A stretch of 64,000 bases of DNA. Origin: Alphaproteobacteria bacterium. Lineage in GTDB: Bacteria; Pseudomonadota; Alphaproteobacteria; SMXP01. How positions within the stretch are numbered: the first letter of the stretch is position 1; every line of letters starts with the position of its first letter. The stretch covers positions 186,001 to 250,000 of the forward strand of contig JANQPV010000044.1 of the NCBI GenBank assembly GCA_028285305.1, read 5' to 3'. Made by a program: the position numbers and the translations under genes. The notes under the pieces are model-generated. The model did not search any database. It saw only the letters and a list, made by a program, of their open reading frames with translations, and had not been told where the DNA came from. This document shows positions 33,114 to 41,654 of the stretch, in pieces.

Positions 33114-33998
33114 TTAACTTCTTCTATTAACTACAAATCGGGCAACATTTTCAAGATTTCCCGCCCGACCGTTAAAAATTGTGAGCGCTTCGCAGGCGTG
33201 ACCGATGAGCTCGTTCGCTTTTTGCCGTGCGCCTTCAATGCCCATAAGCTTGACGAACGTTGCCTTTTCCATGTCTTGGTCTTGACCGACGGGCTTACCT
33301 AAATCAGCTTCTGTGCCCTCGACATCCAGTAAATCATCGGCGATTTGAAACGCCAGTCCCAGACTCTCAGCGTAGGATCTGAGGGCGCTCAACTCTTTTT
33401 CGCTGCCTTCTCCGAGATAGGCGCCCGCCGTGCACGAGAATTCGAACAAGGCTCCTGTTTTGAGCCGCTGTAATTGAGTAATCTCCCCAATTCCCAAAGG
33501 GGTATTCTCCGACAAAATGTCGATCATCTGTCCACCGACCATACCCTGGTCGCCGGACGCGACCGCTAGAGATGATATGAGGCGCGTTCGAACCGCCGGA
33601 GAAACCTCCATCTCATCTGATGCCAAGACCTCGAACGCCTTCGTCAAAAGGCCGTCGCCTGCCAAGATTGCCGTTGCTTCGTCGAACTCTTTGTGCGCGG
33701 AAGGTCTGCCGCGTCTCAAATCGCTGTCGTCCATCGCGGGCAGATCGTCGTGGATGAGGCTGTAACAATGGATCATTTCGACAGCTGCTGCTGTGCGTGC
33801 CGCCGCGAGGGAAGGCACATCGAAAAGCTCTGAAGAGGATAGAACAAGAAAAGGGCGCAGGCGTTTGCCGCCCGCCAAAGCCGAATAACGCATGGCATCA
33901 ACGACACGGCCACGAGGGCTTTCTTCCTGCGGAAGAAGGGCATCCAGCAACCCCGTAATCTGGTCGCCTGATTCGCGCAGAGAAGCTTCGAATTCCAT
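33114..33998 (-). CDS. ispA: Polyprenyl (farnesyl) diphosphate synthase IspA
   Basis: Trans-prenyltransferase of the FPP/GGPP synthase family (294 aa), making the C15 (or C20) diphosphate that feeds squalene and quinone synthesis. The first Asp-rich motif is [17 protein letters not shown] (around residue 85) and the second [12 protein letters not shown], with [10 protein letters not shown] between. FARM residues fit an IspA-type FPP synthase. The ATG at 33998 shares a base with the ispG stop (TGATG), so translation is coupled, and dxs starts 55 bp further on. Placement beside hopanoid genes matches a precursor role. Confidence 0.93.
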   Translation of the reverse strand: MEFEASLRESGDQITGLLDALLPQEESPRGRVVDAMRYSALAGGKRLRPFLVLSSSELFDVPSLAAARTAAAVEMIHCYSLIHDDLPAMDDSDLRRGRPSAHKEFDEATAILAGDGLLTKAFEVLASDEMEVSPAVRTRLISSLAVASGDQGMVGGQMIDILSENTPLGIGEITQLQRLKTGALFEFSCTAGAYLGEGSEKELSALRSYAESLGLAFQIADDLLDVEGTEADLGKPVGQDQDMEKATFVKLMGIEGARQKANELIGHACEALTIFNGRAGNLENVARFVVNRRS

Positions 33999-35128
33999 CA
34001 GGCGGCGTGTGACGTTTGTTCCGCGGCCCGCTCAGCTTCTAGCTCAACGGCCTTCTTCTCCACCAGCTCGACGATATGGTCGACCAATTTGTCGTTGTCG
34101 AGTTTGTGGTCGGCAACACCGGAAATATAAACCATGCCCGAGCCCGAGCCGCCGCCCGTGAAGCCCAGGTCTGTTTCTCTTGCCTCGCCCGGCCCGTTTA
34201 CGACACACCCGATTATGGACAACGTCATCGGCGTTGCGATGTGTGCAAGACGCTCTTCAAGAATCTCAACCGTTTTGATCACCTCGAAACCTTGACGGGC
34301 GCATGACGGACAAGAGATGATATTGACGCCGCGGTGGCGAAGATTGAGGGCTTTGAGGATATCGAACCCTACTTTGATCTCTTCGACAGGATCGGCGGAC
34401 AACGACACGCGAATGGTGTCACCGATGCCGGCCCACAAGAGGGATCCCAATCCGATTGATGATTTGATGGTTCCCGACATTAAGCCGCCCGCTTCGGTAA
34501 TGCCCAGGTGGAGCGGGTAATCACAAGCTTCGGCCAGTCCGTGATAAGCGGCAACCGCTAGGAATACATCTGATGCTTTGCAGCTAATCTTCGTTTCAAA
34601 GAAATCATTGTCTTCGAGGATCTTGATGTGATTGAGGCCGCTTTCAATCATGGCCTCTGGGCAAGGCTCCCCATACCGCTCGAGCAATTCCTTTTCCAAC
34701 GACCCAGCGTTCACACCGATTCGAATTGAGCAATTGTGGTCCTTGGCCGCTTTCACGACTTCGCGAACGCGATCCGCGGAGCCGATGTTGCCGGGATTAA
34801 TCCGTAGGCACGCTGCCCCGGCTTCGGCCGCTTCGATTGCGCGCTTGTAATGAAAGTGAATATCCGCAACCAACGGAACTGAGACTTGTTTGACAATGTC
34901 TTTGAAGGCCGCTGTCGACTCTTCATCGGGGCAAGAGACCCGAACAACATCCGCTCCCGCGTCTTCCAGGGCTCTGATCTGTGCGACGGTTGCCTTTACA
35001 TCCGTCGTCAGGGTGTTCGTCATTGATTGAACCGCTATCGGCGCGTCGCCTCCAATGGGGACAGGGCCCACATGGATCTGCCGGCATTTGCGGCGCACTA
35101 TTTCGCGATACGGTCGAACACTACTCAT
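33998..35128 (-). CDS. ispG: 4-hydroxy-3-methylbut-2-enyl diphosphate synthase IspG
   Basis: GcpE family, 376 aa. Converts MEcPP to HMBPP with a 4Fe-4S cluster. N-terminal [78 protein letters not shown] and the cluster motif [11 protein letters not shown] then [19 protein letters not shown] are all present. ATG 35128 is chosen over 35185 because the family starts there and GGAGGC precedes it. First gene of the unit ispG-ispA-dxs; it shares one base with ispA. Confidence 0.97.
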   Translation of the reverse strand: MSSVRPYREIVRRKCRQIHVGPVPIGGDAPIAVQSMTNTLTTDVKATVAQIRALEDAGADVVRVSCPDEESTAAFKDIVKQVSVPLVADIHFHYKRAIEAAEAGAACLRINPGNIGSADRVREVVKAAKDHNCSIRIGVNAGSLEKELLERYGEPCPEAMIESGLNHIKILEDNDFFETKISCKASDVFLAVAAYHGLAEACDYPLHLGITEAGGLMSGTIKSSIGLGSLLWAGIGDTIRVSLSADPVEEIKVGFDILKALNLRHRGVNIISCPSCARQGFEVIKTVEILEERLAHIATPMTLSIIGCVVNGPGEARETDLGFTGGGSGSGMVYISGVADHKLDNDKLVDHIVELVEKKAVELEAERAAEQTSHAA

Positions 35129-35611
35129 GAAGCCTCCTGTTGCGATGGGCTGAGCGTATGTAGCGTTCTTCGCCGCGAATCGCAATCTTCAGAAAAGTAT
35201 ACCCGCCACTAACGCAACATAATGACGTGATTTGGAACCCCTGCCGCTTTCGTTGGCGGCTTCGCCGATTGGCTCTCAATAGTGGCGTTTTTGCAACCCT
35301 GCACATCGCTCTCCAATGTGCCGACAAATTCCCGGATTATCTCAAGGGTTGTTTCCCTGGGGCAAAAACATATAAGTGTTGATTTGAGCGTCGCTTTTCG
35401 CGGCGTAACCGGAATTATGAGATTCGAGCATTGCCCTTGTCCGGAGTATTTGCTCAGGTTTCAGCGCGTTTCTTAAGGGGGACCATTTGGTCGGGGATTC
35501 GCGACGTGGGGCCAGGAAAAGGCAACGGCAGGTATTTCGGGCGTAGTCCAAACTCAGTTTAGGCGCGCTCGTTGAAAATCGTGTATTGGCAGGTGAAAAG
35601 GGGTTCACGCC
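35129..35611. other. 483-bp divergent ispG/ispH intergenic region
   Basis: No convincing gene was found here: short frames in either strand lack ribosome-binding sites and family features. It must hold the promoters of ispG-ispA-dxs (leftward) and ispH-hpnH (rightward). A GC-rich stretch (35240-35275) has small inverted repeats such as GCCGC...GCGGC, and CGTCGCTTTTCGCGGCG near 35388 can fold weakly. No tRNA-like T-arm was seen. GGTGAAAAGGGG before ATG 35612 is the likely ispH ribosome site. Confidence 0.5.
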
Positions 35612-36583
35612 ATGACTGTTGAGACGAACGCGCTCACCATCCTACTTGCTGAGCCACGCGGGTTTTGCGCTGGTGTGGAAAGAGCCATCGATATCGTCGA
35701 GCGAGCTCTTGTTAAATACGGGGCGCCCATCTATGTGCGTCACGAAATTGTGCACAACAAACATGTTGTGGAAAATCTAAAGGCACGCGGTGCAATTTTT
35801 GTCGAAGAAGTCGACGAGATCCCTGTTGGTGCGGTGACGATTTTCAGCGCCCACGGTGTGGCACGCAAAGTCGAATCAAATTCTTCGGACAGAGACCTTC
35901 AAGTGATCGACGCGACTTGCCCATTGGTGACTAAAGTTCACAAAGAAGGTCAGCGCTATGCCAAAAAAGACTACGACGTCGTTTTGATTGGCCATCTTGG
36001 TCATCCCGAGGTGGAGGGCACGCTAGGGCAGATTCCCGGTCCGGTTCATGTCGTCTCCGAGCCGGAGGATGTCGCCTCGCTTAAAGTTCGCGATGACGAT
36101 CAAGTGGCGTTCGTGACGCAAACGACGCTGAGTGTGAATGATACGCGCGAAGTCATTGAAGCGCTCAAAGAACGATTTCCCAATATTGTTGGCCCGGATG
36201 TCCGCGATATCTGTTACGCCACACAAAACCGCCAGACGGCAGTTCTTGAAATGGTTGAAAAAGTAAACTTGCTGTTGGTTGTTGGGGCTCAGAACAGCTC
36301 CAATTCGAATCGATTGCGCGAGATTGGCGAAAACCGAGGCGTGCCGAGTTACTTGATCGGCGACTCGTCTGATATGAGTGATGCCTGGTTGGAGGGCGTA
36401 TCTACGGTTGGGATCACGGCTGGTGCGTCGGCGCCTGAAAGTCTTGTGCGGGACGTGATCGAATGGCTGGAGGCGCGATTCGATGTTTCCGTTAAGTCAA
36501 TGGACGGTGTCGAAGAGAATATCGTCTTCAAGCTTCCGCGCGAACTGCAAGACACTCAGCCCCCAGAATTGCGGGCGGTATAG
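35612..36583 (+). CDS. ispH: 4-hydroxy-3-methylbut-2-enyl diphosphate reductase IspH
   Basis: LytB family enzyme (323 aa) giving IPP and DMAPP, the final MEP step. Cluster cysteines lie in [10 protein letters not shown] (Cys20 region), [11 protein letters not shown] (about Cys109) and [12 protein letters not shown] (about Cys205); the substrate His/Ser residues are in [11 protein letters not shown] and [13 protein letters not shown] 35612. It precedes hpnH by 59 bp on the same strand, so the last precursor step is tied to hopanoid side-chain extension. The linkage ispH-hpnH occurs in other hopanoid producers as I recall. Confidence 0.96.
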   Translation: MTVETNALTILLAEPRGFCAGVERAIDIVERALVKYGAPIYVRHEIVHNKHVVENLKARGAIFVEEVDEIPVGAVTIFSAHGVARKVESNSSDRDLQVIDATCPLVTKVHKEGQRYAKKDYDVVLIGHLGHPEVEGTLGQIPGPVHVVSEPEDVASLKVRDDDQVAFVTQTTLSVNDTREVIEALKERFPNIVGPDVRDICYATQNRQTAVLEMVEKVNLLLVVGAQNSSNSNRLREIGENRGVPSYLIGDSSDMSDAWLEGVSTVGITAGASAPESLVRDVIEWLEARFDVSVKSMDGVEENIVFKLPRELQDTQPPELRAV

Positions 36584-36642
36584 GCAATCAACTCTATAAG
36601 CGTGCGGATTGAATTCAGCTCGGGAAAACGAAGGAGCAAAAA

Positions 36643-37791
36643 GTGGGTGTACCTCTTAGACAGGCCCTGAAAGTTGGCGCCTATGTGCTGACACAAACTT
36701 TGAAGGGCAATAAGCGATATCCGCTTGTGCTCATGCTTGAGCCCCTTTTTAGGTGCAATCTTGCATGTGCCGGATGTGGTAAGATCGATTACCCTGATGC
36801 CATCCTCAACAAAAGACTATCACCGCAAGAATGTTTCGATGCAGTTGATGAGTGCGGAGCCCCTATCGTCGCCATCCCAGGGGGCGAGCCGCTCATCCAC
36901 AAGGAAATTGGGGAAATCGTTGAAGGGATCGTCGCCCGAAAGAAATTCGTTTCTCTGTGTACCAACGCTTTACTGCTGGAAAAGAAGCTCCACCTGTTTA
37001 GGCCGTCTCCTTACCTTTTCTTTTCGGTGCATCTAGACGGTCTCAAAGAAGAGCACGATAAAGCCGTATGTCAGGACGGTGTTTTCGACAAAGCTGTTTC
37101 GGCCATTAAAGCCGCTCAGGAAAAAGGGTTCCAAGTCAACGTCAATGCAACAATCTTCGATGGAACCCCCTCCGACCGGGTGGCGGATTTCCTAGATTAT
37201 TGCGAAGAGATTGGGGTTGGAGGCATTTCGATTTCGCCCGGTTATGCCTATGAGCGCGCACCCAACCAAGAACACTTCTTGACGCGGAAGAAAACCAAAG
37301 AGCTGTTTCGCCGCATTCTTGCTCGCGGAAAGAACCGCAAATGGCCCATCAGTCATTCCGCCCTCTATCTTGATTTCCTCGCCGGAAATCAAACATACGA
37401 GTGCACGCCTTGGGGTAATCCCACGCGCAATGTTTTTGGTTGGCAACGTCCATGTTATCTGCTGGGCGAGGGATATGTCAGCTCGTTCAAAGAATTGATG
37501 GAAACGACGAACTGGGACGACTATGGTACCGGCAACTATGAGAAGTGTGCGGACTGTATGGCGCATTGCGGCTATGAACCGACTGCCGTTGTAGATGCCG
37601 TCAAGAATCCCTTCAAGGCGTTTTGGGTGAGTCTTCGTGGCCCCAAGACCGACGGCGAGATGGCGCCAGAAATCTCTATGGCCGATCAACGTCCAGCCAA
37701 GTATATGCATGAAGAGCTCGTCAAAGCGCAACTAATCGAAATCCACGCGCCGGAGGAAAAGCGGCAAGAACTCGAGAGCACAGCGGCGTAG
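36643..37791 (+). CDS. hpnH: Hopanoid biosynthesis radical SAM protein HpnH
   Basis: Radical SAM enzyme (382 aa) that joins an adenosyl group to diploptene to make adenosylhopane. Cluster motif RCNLACAGCGKIDYP gives Cx3Cx2C near residues 42-49; SAM/Gly-rich IPGGEPLIHKEI follows, and the C-terminal auxiliary part has conserved Cys in CADCMAHCGYEPTAV and SWAY-type regions of HpnH. Starts with GTG at 36643, supported by AAGGAG. It runs opposite to hpnG and overlaps it by 60 bp at the 3' end, so mRNAs are complementary there. Confidence 0.96.
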   Translation: MGVPLRQALKVGAYVLTQTLKGNKRYPLVLMLEPLFRCNLACAGCGKIDYPDAILNKRLSPQECFDAVDECGAPIVAIPGGEPLIHKEIGEIVEGIVARKKFVSLCTNALLLEKKLHLFRPSPYLFFSVHLDGLKEEHDKAVCQDGVFDKAVSAIKAAQEKGFQVNVNATIFDGTPSDRVADFLDYCEEIGVGGISISPGYAYERAPNQEHFLTRKKTKELFRRILARGKNRKWPISHSALYLDFLAGNQTYECTPWGNPTRNVFGWQRPCYLLGEGYVSSFKELMETTNWDDYGTGNYEKCADCMAHCGYEPTAVVDAVKNPFKAFWVSLRGPKTDGEMAPEISMADQRPAKYMHEELVKAQLIEIHAPEEKRQELESTAA

Positions 37792-38436
37792 AGCAGCCGT
37801 TGCTTTTGCGCTGTGCTGGCCCAATCTAATAAGCGCCGGCAAGTCAGATGGGTGAGTTGCCAATCGTGCCATAACGGCGAGCGGTTTGACGCTGCCGTCA
37901 GCAGCCACACTGTTCAATGCGCTTTGCGGGATGACTTGTTCGGATGAATCGGCGATTGCGCGAATAGCAAAGAACGGAATTTTCTCTTCATTTGCGACAC
38001 GGGCGACTTCGTGTGTTTCCATGTCTACGCAATGCGCGCGCGACGTTTGTTGCAATTGCGATTTGGCGGATAGCGTATCGATGATTCGGTCACTGCCAAC
38101 CATGCGTACGGCTTTGATCTCCAACTCAATCTGTTTCGAGGCGTGCTGTGCGGCAGAACACCAGGATTCGCTTGCCGACCATTCCGCGCCATGCGGACCG
38201 GTTACCTCATTCGCATACAAAAGACTTCCCGGGATTAAGTCGTCGGTGAGGGCGCCGGATATGCCGAAGCTGATCAGTGCTCTTGCGCCCTGGGACGCGA
38301 GACGTTTGCTGCAGTCGTAGGCTCTTTCCGCTGAGGCCCCGGAGATACGGATGAGGCGTGATTCGATAACACCGCCCAAGCATTGCGCTTCCGACTTTAG
38401 TCCGCAAACGAATGCTATTTCCGGGGTCTCAGGCAT
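37732..38436 (-). CDS. hpnG: Hopanoid-associated phosphorylase HpnG
   Basis: Nucleoside-phosphorylase-fold protein (234 aa) that removes adenine from adenosylhopane to give (phospho)ribosylhopane. Signature HCVDMETHEVARVA with the catalytic Glu-type residue and FFAIRAIADSSEQVIP match the MTA/SAH nucleosidase-phosphorylase fold and the HpnG subfamily. ATG 38436 overlaps the hpnE stop by 8 bp; hpnF (shc), which usually separates hpnE and hpnG, is absent. Its 3' end overlaps the convergent hpnH by 60 bp. Function assigned by family and context. Confidence 0.9.
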   Translation of the reverse strand: MPETPEIAFVCGLKSEAQCLGGVIESRLIRISGASAERAYDCSKRLASQGARALISFGISGALTDDLIPGSLLYANEVTGPHGAEWSASESWCSAAQHASKQIELEIKAVRMVGSDRIIDTLSAKSQLQQTSRAHCVDMETHEVARVANEEKIPFFAIRAIADSSEQVIPQSALNSVAADGSVKPLAVMARLATHPSDLPALIRLGQHSAKATAALRRCALEFLPLFLRRVDFD

Positions 38437-39694
38437 AAATTGTGTGGGCTTTTACCGCGTCAACGGCCTTATGGCCGGACCGGATTGCGCCTTCAATGGT
38501 GGCCGGTAAGCCGGTATCGGTCCAATCGCCGGCCAAAAACAAGTTGGTAAGTTCCGTCTGCGTTTTTTTTCGTTTGGAGACGCCTTCGATGGATTGATCG
38601 AATGTGGCGCGCTTTTCTCTAATAATCCGTCCTGACTCGTAAGAGGTTTGGCTGAGATCGAGGGCGAGGCGTACTTCGGACCAAAGACTTTCGAGGAGCT
38701 CGTCTTGGGGGATGTCTGCGAATTCGGATGCGGCACTGATTGTTAGGCTGATGATGTCTTCCCGCAGGAACGCCCATTGCGCTTTGGCGTTGACGAGACC
38801 TAAGAGGAACGAGCCTTCAATCGGCTTTGTCGGTTCAGATACCCGATAGTGGGCATTGACAATTACTTCGCCTTCATCGGGAAGGGAGAACCGGGGCAGG
38901 ATCTGAGAGAGGCGCGAAGGTGGGAGCGCCATCACAACGGCTTCACCGATGCGCACGCGCTCCGTTCCTTCATCAAATTCAAGCCCGGTGACGCGTCCCT
39001 CGTCGATCTTCACGCTTTTGAGACGCTGATTGAAACGAATCGGATAGCCTGCGTCTGACAGCATCTGCACTGCCGGTTCGACGAGACTTGGTCCCAGTCC
39101 CTCTTTTGCCAGCATGGGCCGGCACGCGGCGGCGCCTTTTACAAAGGTCTCCCAGAACACCCGGCCGAGTAAATGCGCTGCGCCGATCTCTGGTTTGCTG
39201 TTAAGGACGGCGATGGTCATCGGCTCCCAAAACCGTTCATAGAGAGGGTGATCGCGGGAAACGAGGTCCGACACGGTTTTGTTCTTTCCCGCAAACAAGA
39301 CCGGCAGCATGCTCAGGTAGTCCGTAAGGGATGTATTTGGAATCCGAGTTGCAGACGAAAACGCCCAGAGGGGGACAGGCCCCTCATTGAACTTGACGCT
39401 CCAGCGTTCACCGGTCGCCATGTCATAAAACGGAAAGATCGCTTGCTCAGAAACGTCGAACGGATCTTCGGCGCCAATTTCCTCGACATAGGTGAGAGCG
39501 GATTTGTTGCCGCTTAATAGGAGATGATTTCCGTTGTCAATCAGGTGATCCAGCGTTTTGTCGTAGAACGAACGGCACCTGCCACCGGCCTGGCCGGCGC
39601 TTTCATAAAGGGCAACTTCGAACCCGTCTTTGCATAATCGCACGGCCGCGGCTAAGCCTGCCAGCCCGGCGCCTATGATATGAGCTTTGGGCAT
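38429..39694 (-). CDS. hpnE: Squalene-associated FAD-dependent desaturase HpnE
   Basis: Amine-oxidase-fold flavoprotein (421 aa) that reduces hydroxysqualene to squalene in the HpnCDE pathway. The Rossmann motif AHIIGAGLAGLAAAVRLCKDG is at the N-terminus, followed by RCRSFYD; the C-terminal FAD-contacting part has LFLAGDWTDTGLPATIEGAIRSG. It starts 1 bp after the hpnD stop and overlaps hpnG by 8 bp, so it is translationally linked to both. Length fits the family. Confidence 0.94.
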   Translation of the reverse strand: MPKAHIIGAGLAGLAAAVRLCKDGFEVALYESAGQAGGRCRSFYDKTLDHLIDNGNHLLLSGNKSALTYVEEIGAEDPFDVSEQAIFPFYDMATGERWSVKFNEGPVPLWAFSSATRIPNTSLTDYLSMLPVLFAGKNKTVSDLVSRDHPLYERFWEPMTIAVLNSKPEIGAAHLLGRVFWETFVKGAAACRPMLAKEGLGPSLVEPAVQMLSDAGYPIRFNQRLKSVKIDEGRVTGLEFDEGTERVRIGEAVVMALPPSRLSQILPRFSLPDEGEVIVNAHYRVSEPTKPIEGSFLLGLVNAKAQWAFLREDIISLTISAASEFADIPQDELLESLWSEVRLALDLSQTSYESGRIIREKRATFDQSIEGVSKRKKTQTELTNLFLAGDWTDTGLPATIEGAIRSGHKAVDAVKAHTIYA

Positions 39695-39695
39695 C

Positions 39696-40634
39696 TTAGG
39701 TGGTTTTGTCCTGAAGTGGCGGTGCCAGCATGTACCGCGCTGCGGACATCAGTTTTTGTAGTTTGGTCAGCTTGACGGGACGGGTTGGATCCCAATCGGC
39801 GTCACGCAAGGCGCGCCAGTAGCGTTCATACACGCCCATCATCAACAGCGCCGGCCGGGCGAGACGCCAGTCAAAGTATTGAAGACACTCTCGGGCCTCT
39901 TGAAAGTAGGTCCGTGCCTGTTCCCCAAGTTCCGCGCAGGCCGACTTAGTATTCGGGTGTTGAAGCACTTCGGCTGGGACCACCGTTTTAATACCGTGCC
40001 TGACCAGGATTTCGCGGGGCAGATAGAGACGATCAATTTCCGCATCCTCCGCCACATCACGTAAAATGTTCGTGGTCTGAAGCGCATTTGCCAGTGCTAT
40101 CGCAAAGCGGTCCTCGTGTTCGCCGCCGCCAGCCCTGAAAATCCTCATGGAGAGCATGCCGACTGCGCCAGCGACGCGCCGGCAGTAGGCCAGATAGTCT
40201 TCCATAGACGGGCCTTGAATTGGGCCGCTTGCATCCATCTCCATGCCCTCAAGCAAAAGGGTAAACTCCTCTTTAGGGAGATTGAATCGCACAATTGCTT
40301 CTGCCAACGCTATCCCGGTGAGTTTTGAGGGGTTGCCCTGGTAGATTTGATCGATTTCAACATACCACTCCTTTAAGGCATCAATCTTTTCGTCTCGGGT
40401 GCCTTCTTCGTCGGCGATGTCGTCGATTTCCCGGCAATAAGCATAGACGGCGAACATAGCTTCCCGGCGCTCTTTCGACAAAATGCGCATGCCCGGTCCA
40501 AATGAGGTTCCTGATGCCTCAACGACACTTCGGGCATGGGCGCGGGCTTCGTCGATGCGGCTGAGCGGCTGTGCTTTCGGCTCGGGTGCGCTGACGGGGG
40601 AATGCTGAACTGCGTCGCTCACGGGCGGTGTCAT
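39696..40634 (-). CDS. hpnD: Presqualene diphosphate synthase HpnD
   Basis: Squalene/phytoene-synthase-fold enzyme (312 aa) condensing two FPP to presqualene diphosphate. The first Asp-rich motif is CREIDDIADEEGTRDEK near residues 70-86 and the second LRDVAEDAEIDRLYLP; the LLEGMEMDASGP segment between is also characteristic. It overlaps hpnC by 4 bp and leads hpnE by 1 bp, giving the standard hpnC-hpnD-hpnE order. Feeds hydroxysqualene formation by HpnC. Confidence 0.94.
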   Translation of the reverse strand: MTPPVSDAVQHSPVSAPEPKAQPLSRIDEARAHARSVVEASGTSFGPGMRILSKERREAMFAVYAYCREIDDIADEEGTRDEKIDALKEWYVEIDQIYQGNPSKLTGIALAEAIVRFNLPKEEFTLLLEGMEMDASGPIQGPSMEDYLAYCRRVAGAVGMLSMRIFRAGGGEHEDRFAIALANALQTTNILRDVAEDAEIDRLYLPREILVRHGIKTVVPAEVLQHPNTKSACAELGEQARTYFQEARECLQYFDWRLARPALLMMGVYERYWRALRDADWDPTRPVKLTKLQKLMSAARYMLAPPLQDKTT

Positions 40635-41542
40635 CCTAACTTGAAGGCGCCGCCAAGGATGCCCCCCATGCCGGCGAGCGCGAAGTCCATTTTGGACAAG
40701 GATACCCGTTCAGCGAGGGGATCTTGTCGGCGCAGTTTTGCCGACAGTCTTTTGGCTAACTTGACGATAACGGAAGATTCCATGGCCAGGCGCCGGCTGT
40801 TGAGTGCATTGGGGAGTTGGTTGGCCGTGAAGAGCAATGCATCGACGCCGTCCAGCATCTGGTTCACCGTCTGGCGCATCCCCGGTGAAAATGCGTTTCT
40901 TTTCAAGTCTTCCGTATGCGTGCTGTTCATCTCCATCCAATCTTGCGGGATGTAACAGCGTCTAATTTCCCGTAAATCTTCACCGCAGTCTTGCAAATGA
41001 TTCAGAATCTGTAAGGCTGTACACAGAGCATCCGAGTGCTTATATTTCTGGGGATCTTCGCCGTGTAAGTCGAGGAGGAATTGTCCAACCGGATTGGCGG
41101 AGTATTTGCAATATCCCAGCAAATCATCCCAAGACGTGTACGTGGATTTTATTGCGTCCTGGCGAAAGGCGATCAAGAGATCAATTGCGCGCTGTTGAGA
41201 TACGCCCACTTCGGCAAGGCTTTCTCTGAGAGTGTGCGCCTTTTGATATTCTTCGCCGTAGCCCGGCTTGCCCTTGAGAGCATTTTCAAAGTCATTGAGA
41301 CGCTCAATTTTCTCTTCGCCGGAAAGCTGTTCGTTGTCGGCGATGTCATCGGCGGCTCGCGCAAATGCGTAATAGGCCATCACATGGCTGCGGAGATGGG
41401 CGGGCAACAAGAAAGACCCAACGGGGAAATTCTCGTCGTTATGTCCTTTGCCCGATGGTGTTTCGGCATCGCTGCGCGGTGCGTTGAGTGCTTTTTCAAA
41501 TGCTGCTATCTCACTGCGCCGAGCCGGTTGTTGGGTGGTCAT
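40631..41542 (-). CDS. hpnC: Squalene synthase HpnC
   Basis: Trans-isoprenyl-diphosphate-synthase-fold enzyme (303 aa) converting presqualene diphosphate to hydroxysqualene. Motifs: FARAADDIADNEQLSGEEK near residues 54-72, DLHGEDP (residues 158-164), LQILNHLQDCGEDLREIRRCYIP near 171-193. The Asp-rich motifs are intact. First gene of hpnC-hpnD-hpnE-hpnG, divergent from hpnB across about 110 bp, with an inverted repeat between the starts (41558-41594). Confidence 0.94.
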   Translation of the reverse strand: MTTQQPARRSEIAAFEKALNAPRSDAETPSGKGHNDENFPVGSFLLPAHLRSHVMAYYAFARAADDIADNEQLSGEEKIERLNDFENALKGKPGYGEEYQKAHTLRESLAEVGVSQQRAIDLLIAFRQDAIKSTYTSWDDLLGYCKYSANPVGQFLLDLHGEDPQKYKHSDALCTALQILNHLQDCGEDLREIRRCYIPQDWMEMNSTHTEDLKRNAFSPGMRQTVNQMLDGVDALLFTANQLPNALNSRRLAMESSVIVKLAKRLSAKLRRQDPLAERVSLSKMDFALAGMGGILGGAFKLG

Positions 41543-41557
41543 AACTCATTCCCGTTG

Positions 41558-41594
41558 GTGTTCTGCGACGTTACTGATGCCATGCGGAGAACAC
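41558..41594. promoter_or_regulatory. Inverted repeat in hpnC/hpnB divergent promoter
   Basis: GTGTTCTGCG (41558-41567) and CGGAGAACAC (41585-41594) are inverted copies with 9 of 10 matches, separated by 17 bp, between the starts of hpnC and hpnB. Such a spaced palindrome in a divergent promoter is a plausible binding site for a dimeric regulator or a stem-loop. No regulator gene is adjacent. Confidence 0.45.
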
Positions 41595-41654
41595 AAGGTC
41601 AGCCGCCAGTCGTCGTTTTGGGGCTTATACCAAGTCTCGGTGGAGATGGAAATC

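Noticed and set aside
35186-35611. A small RNA or tRNA in the ispG/ispH gap
   Set aside because: No T-arm or cloverleaf pattern was seen, and the short hairpins there are too weak to call an RNA gene.
31175-36583. A mevalonate-type or second isoprenoid system
   Set aside because: Only MEP-pathway genes (dxs, ispG, ispH) and an FPP synthase are present; no mevalonate genes appear.
41448-41654. hpnB start at 41448
   Set aside because: It would lie within hpnC on the opposite strand and add about 66 residues lacking HpnB similarity; ATG 41655 (or 41646) is far better.
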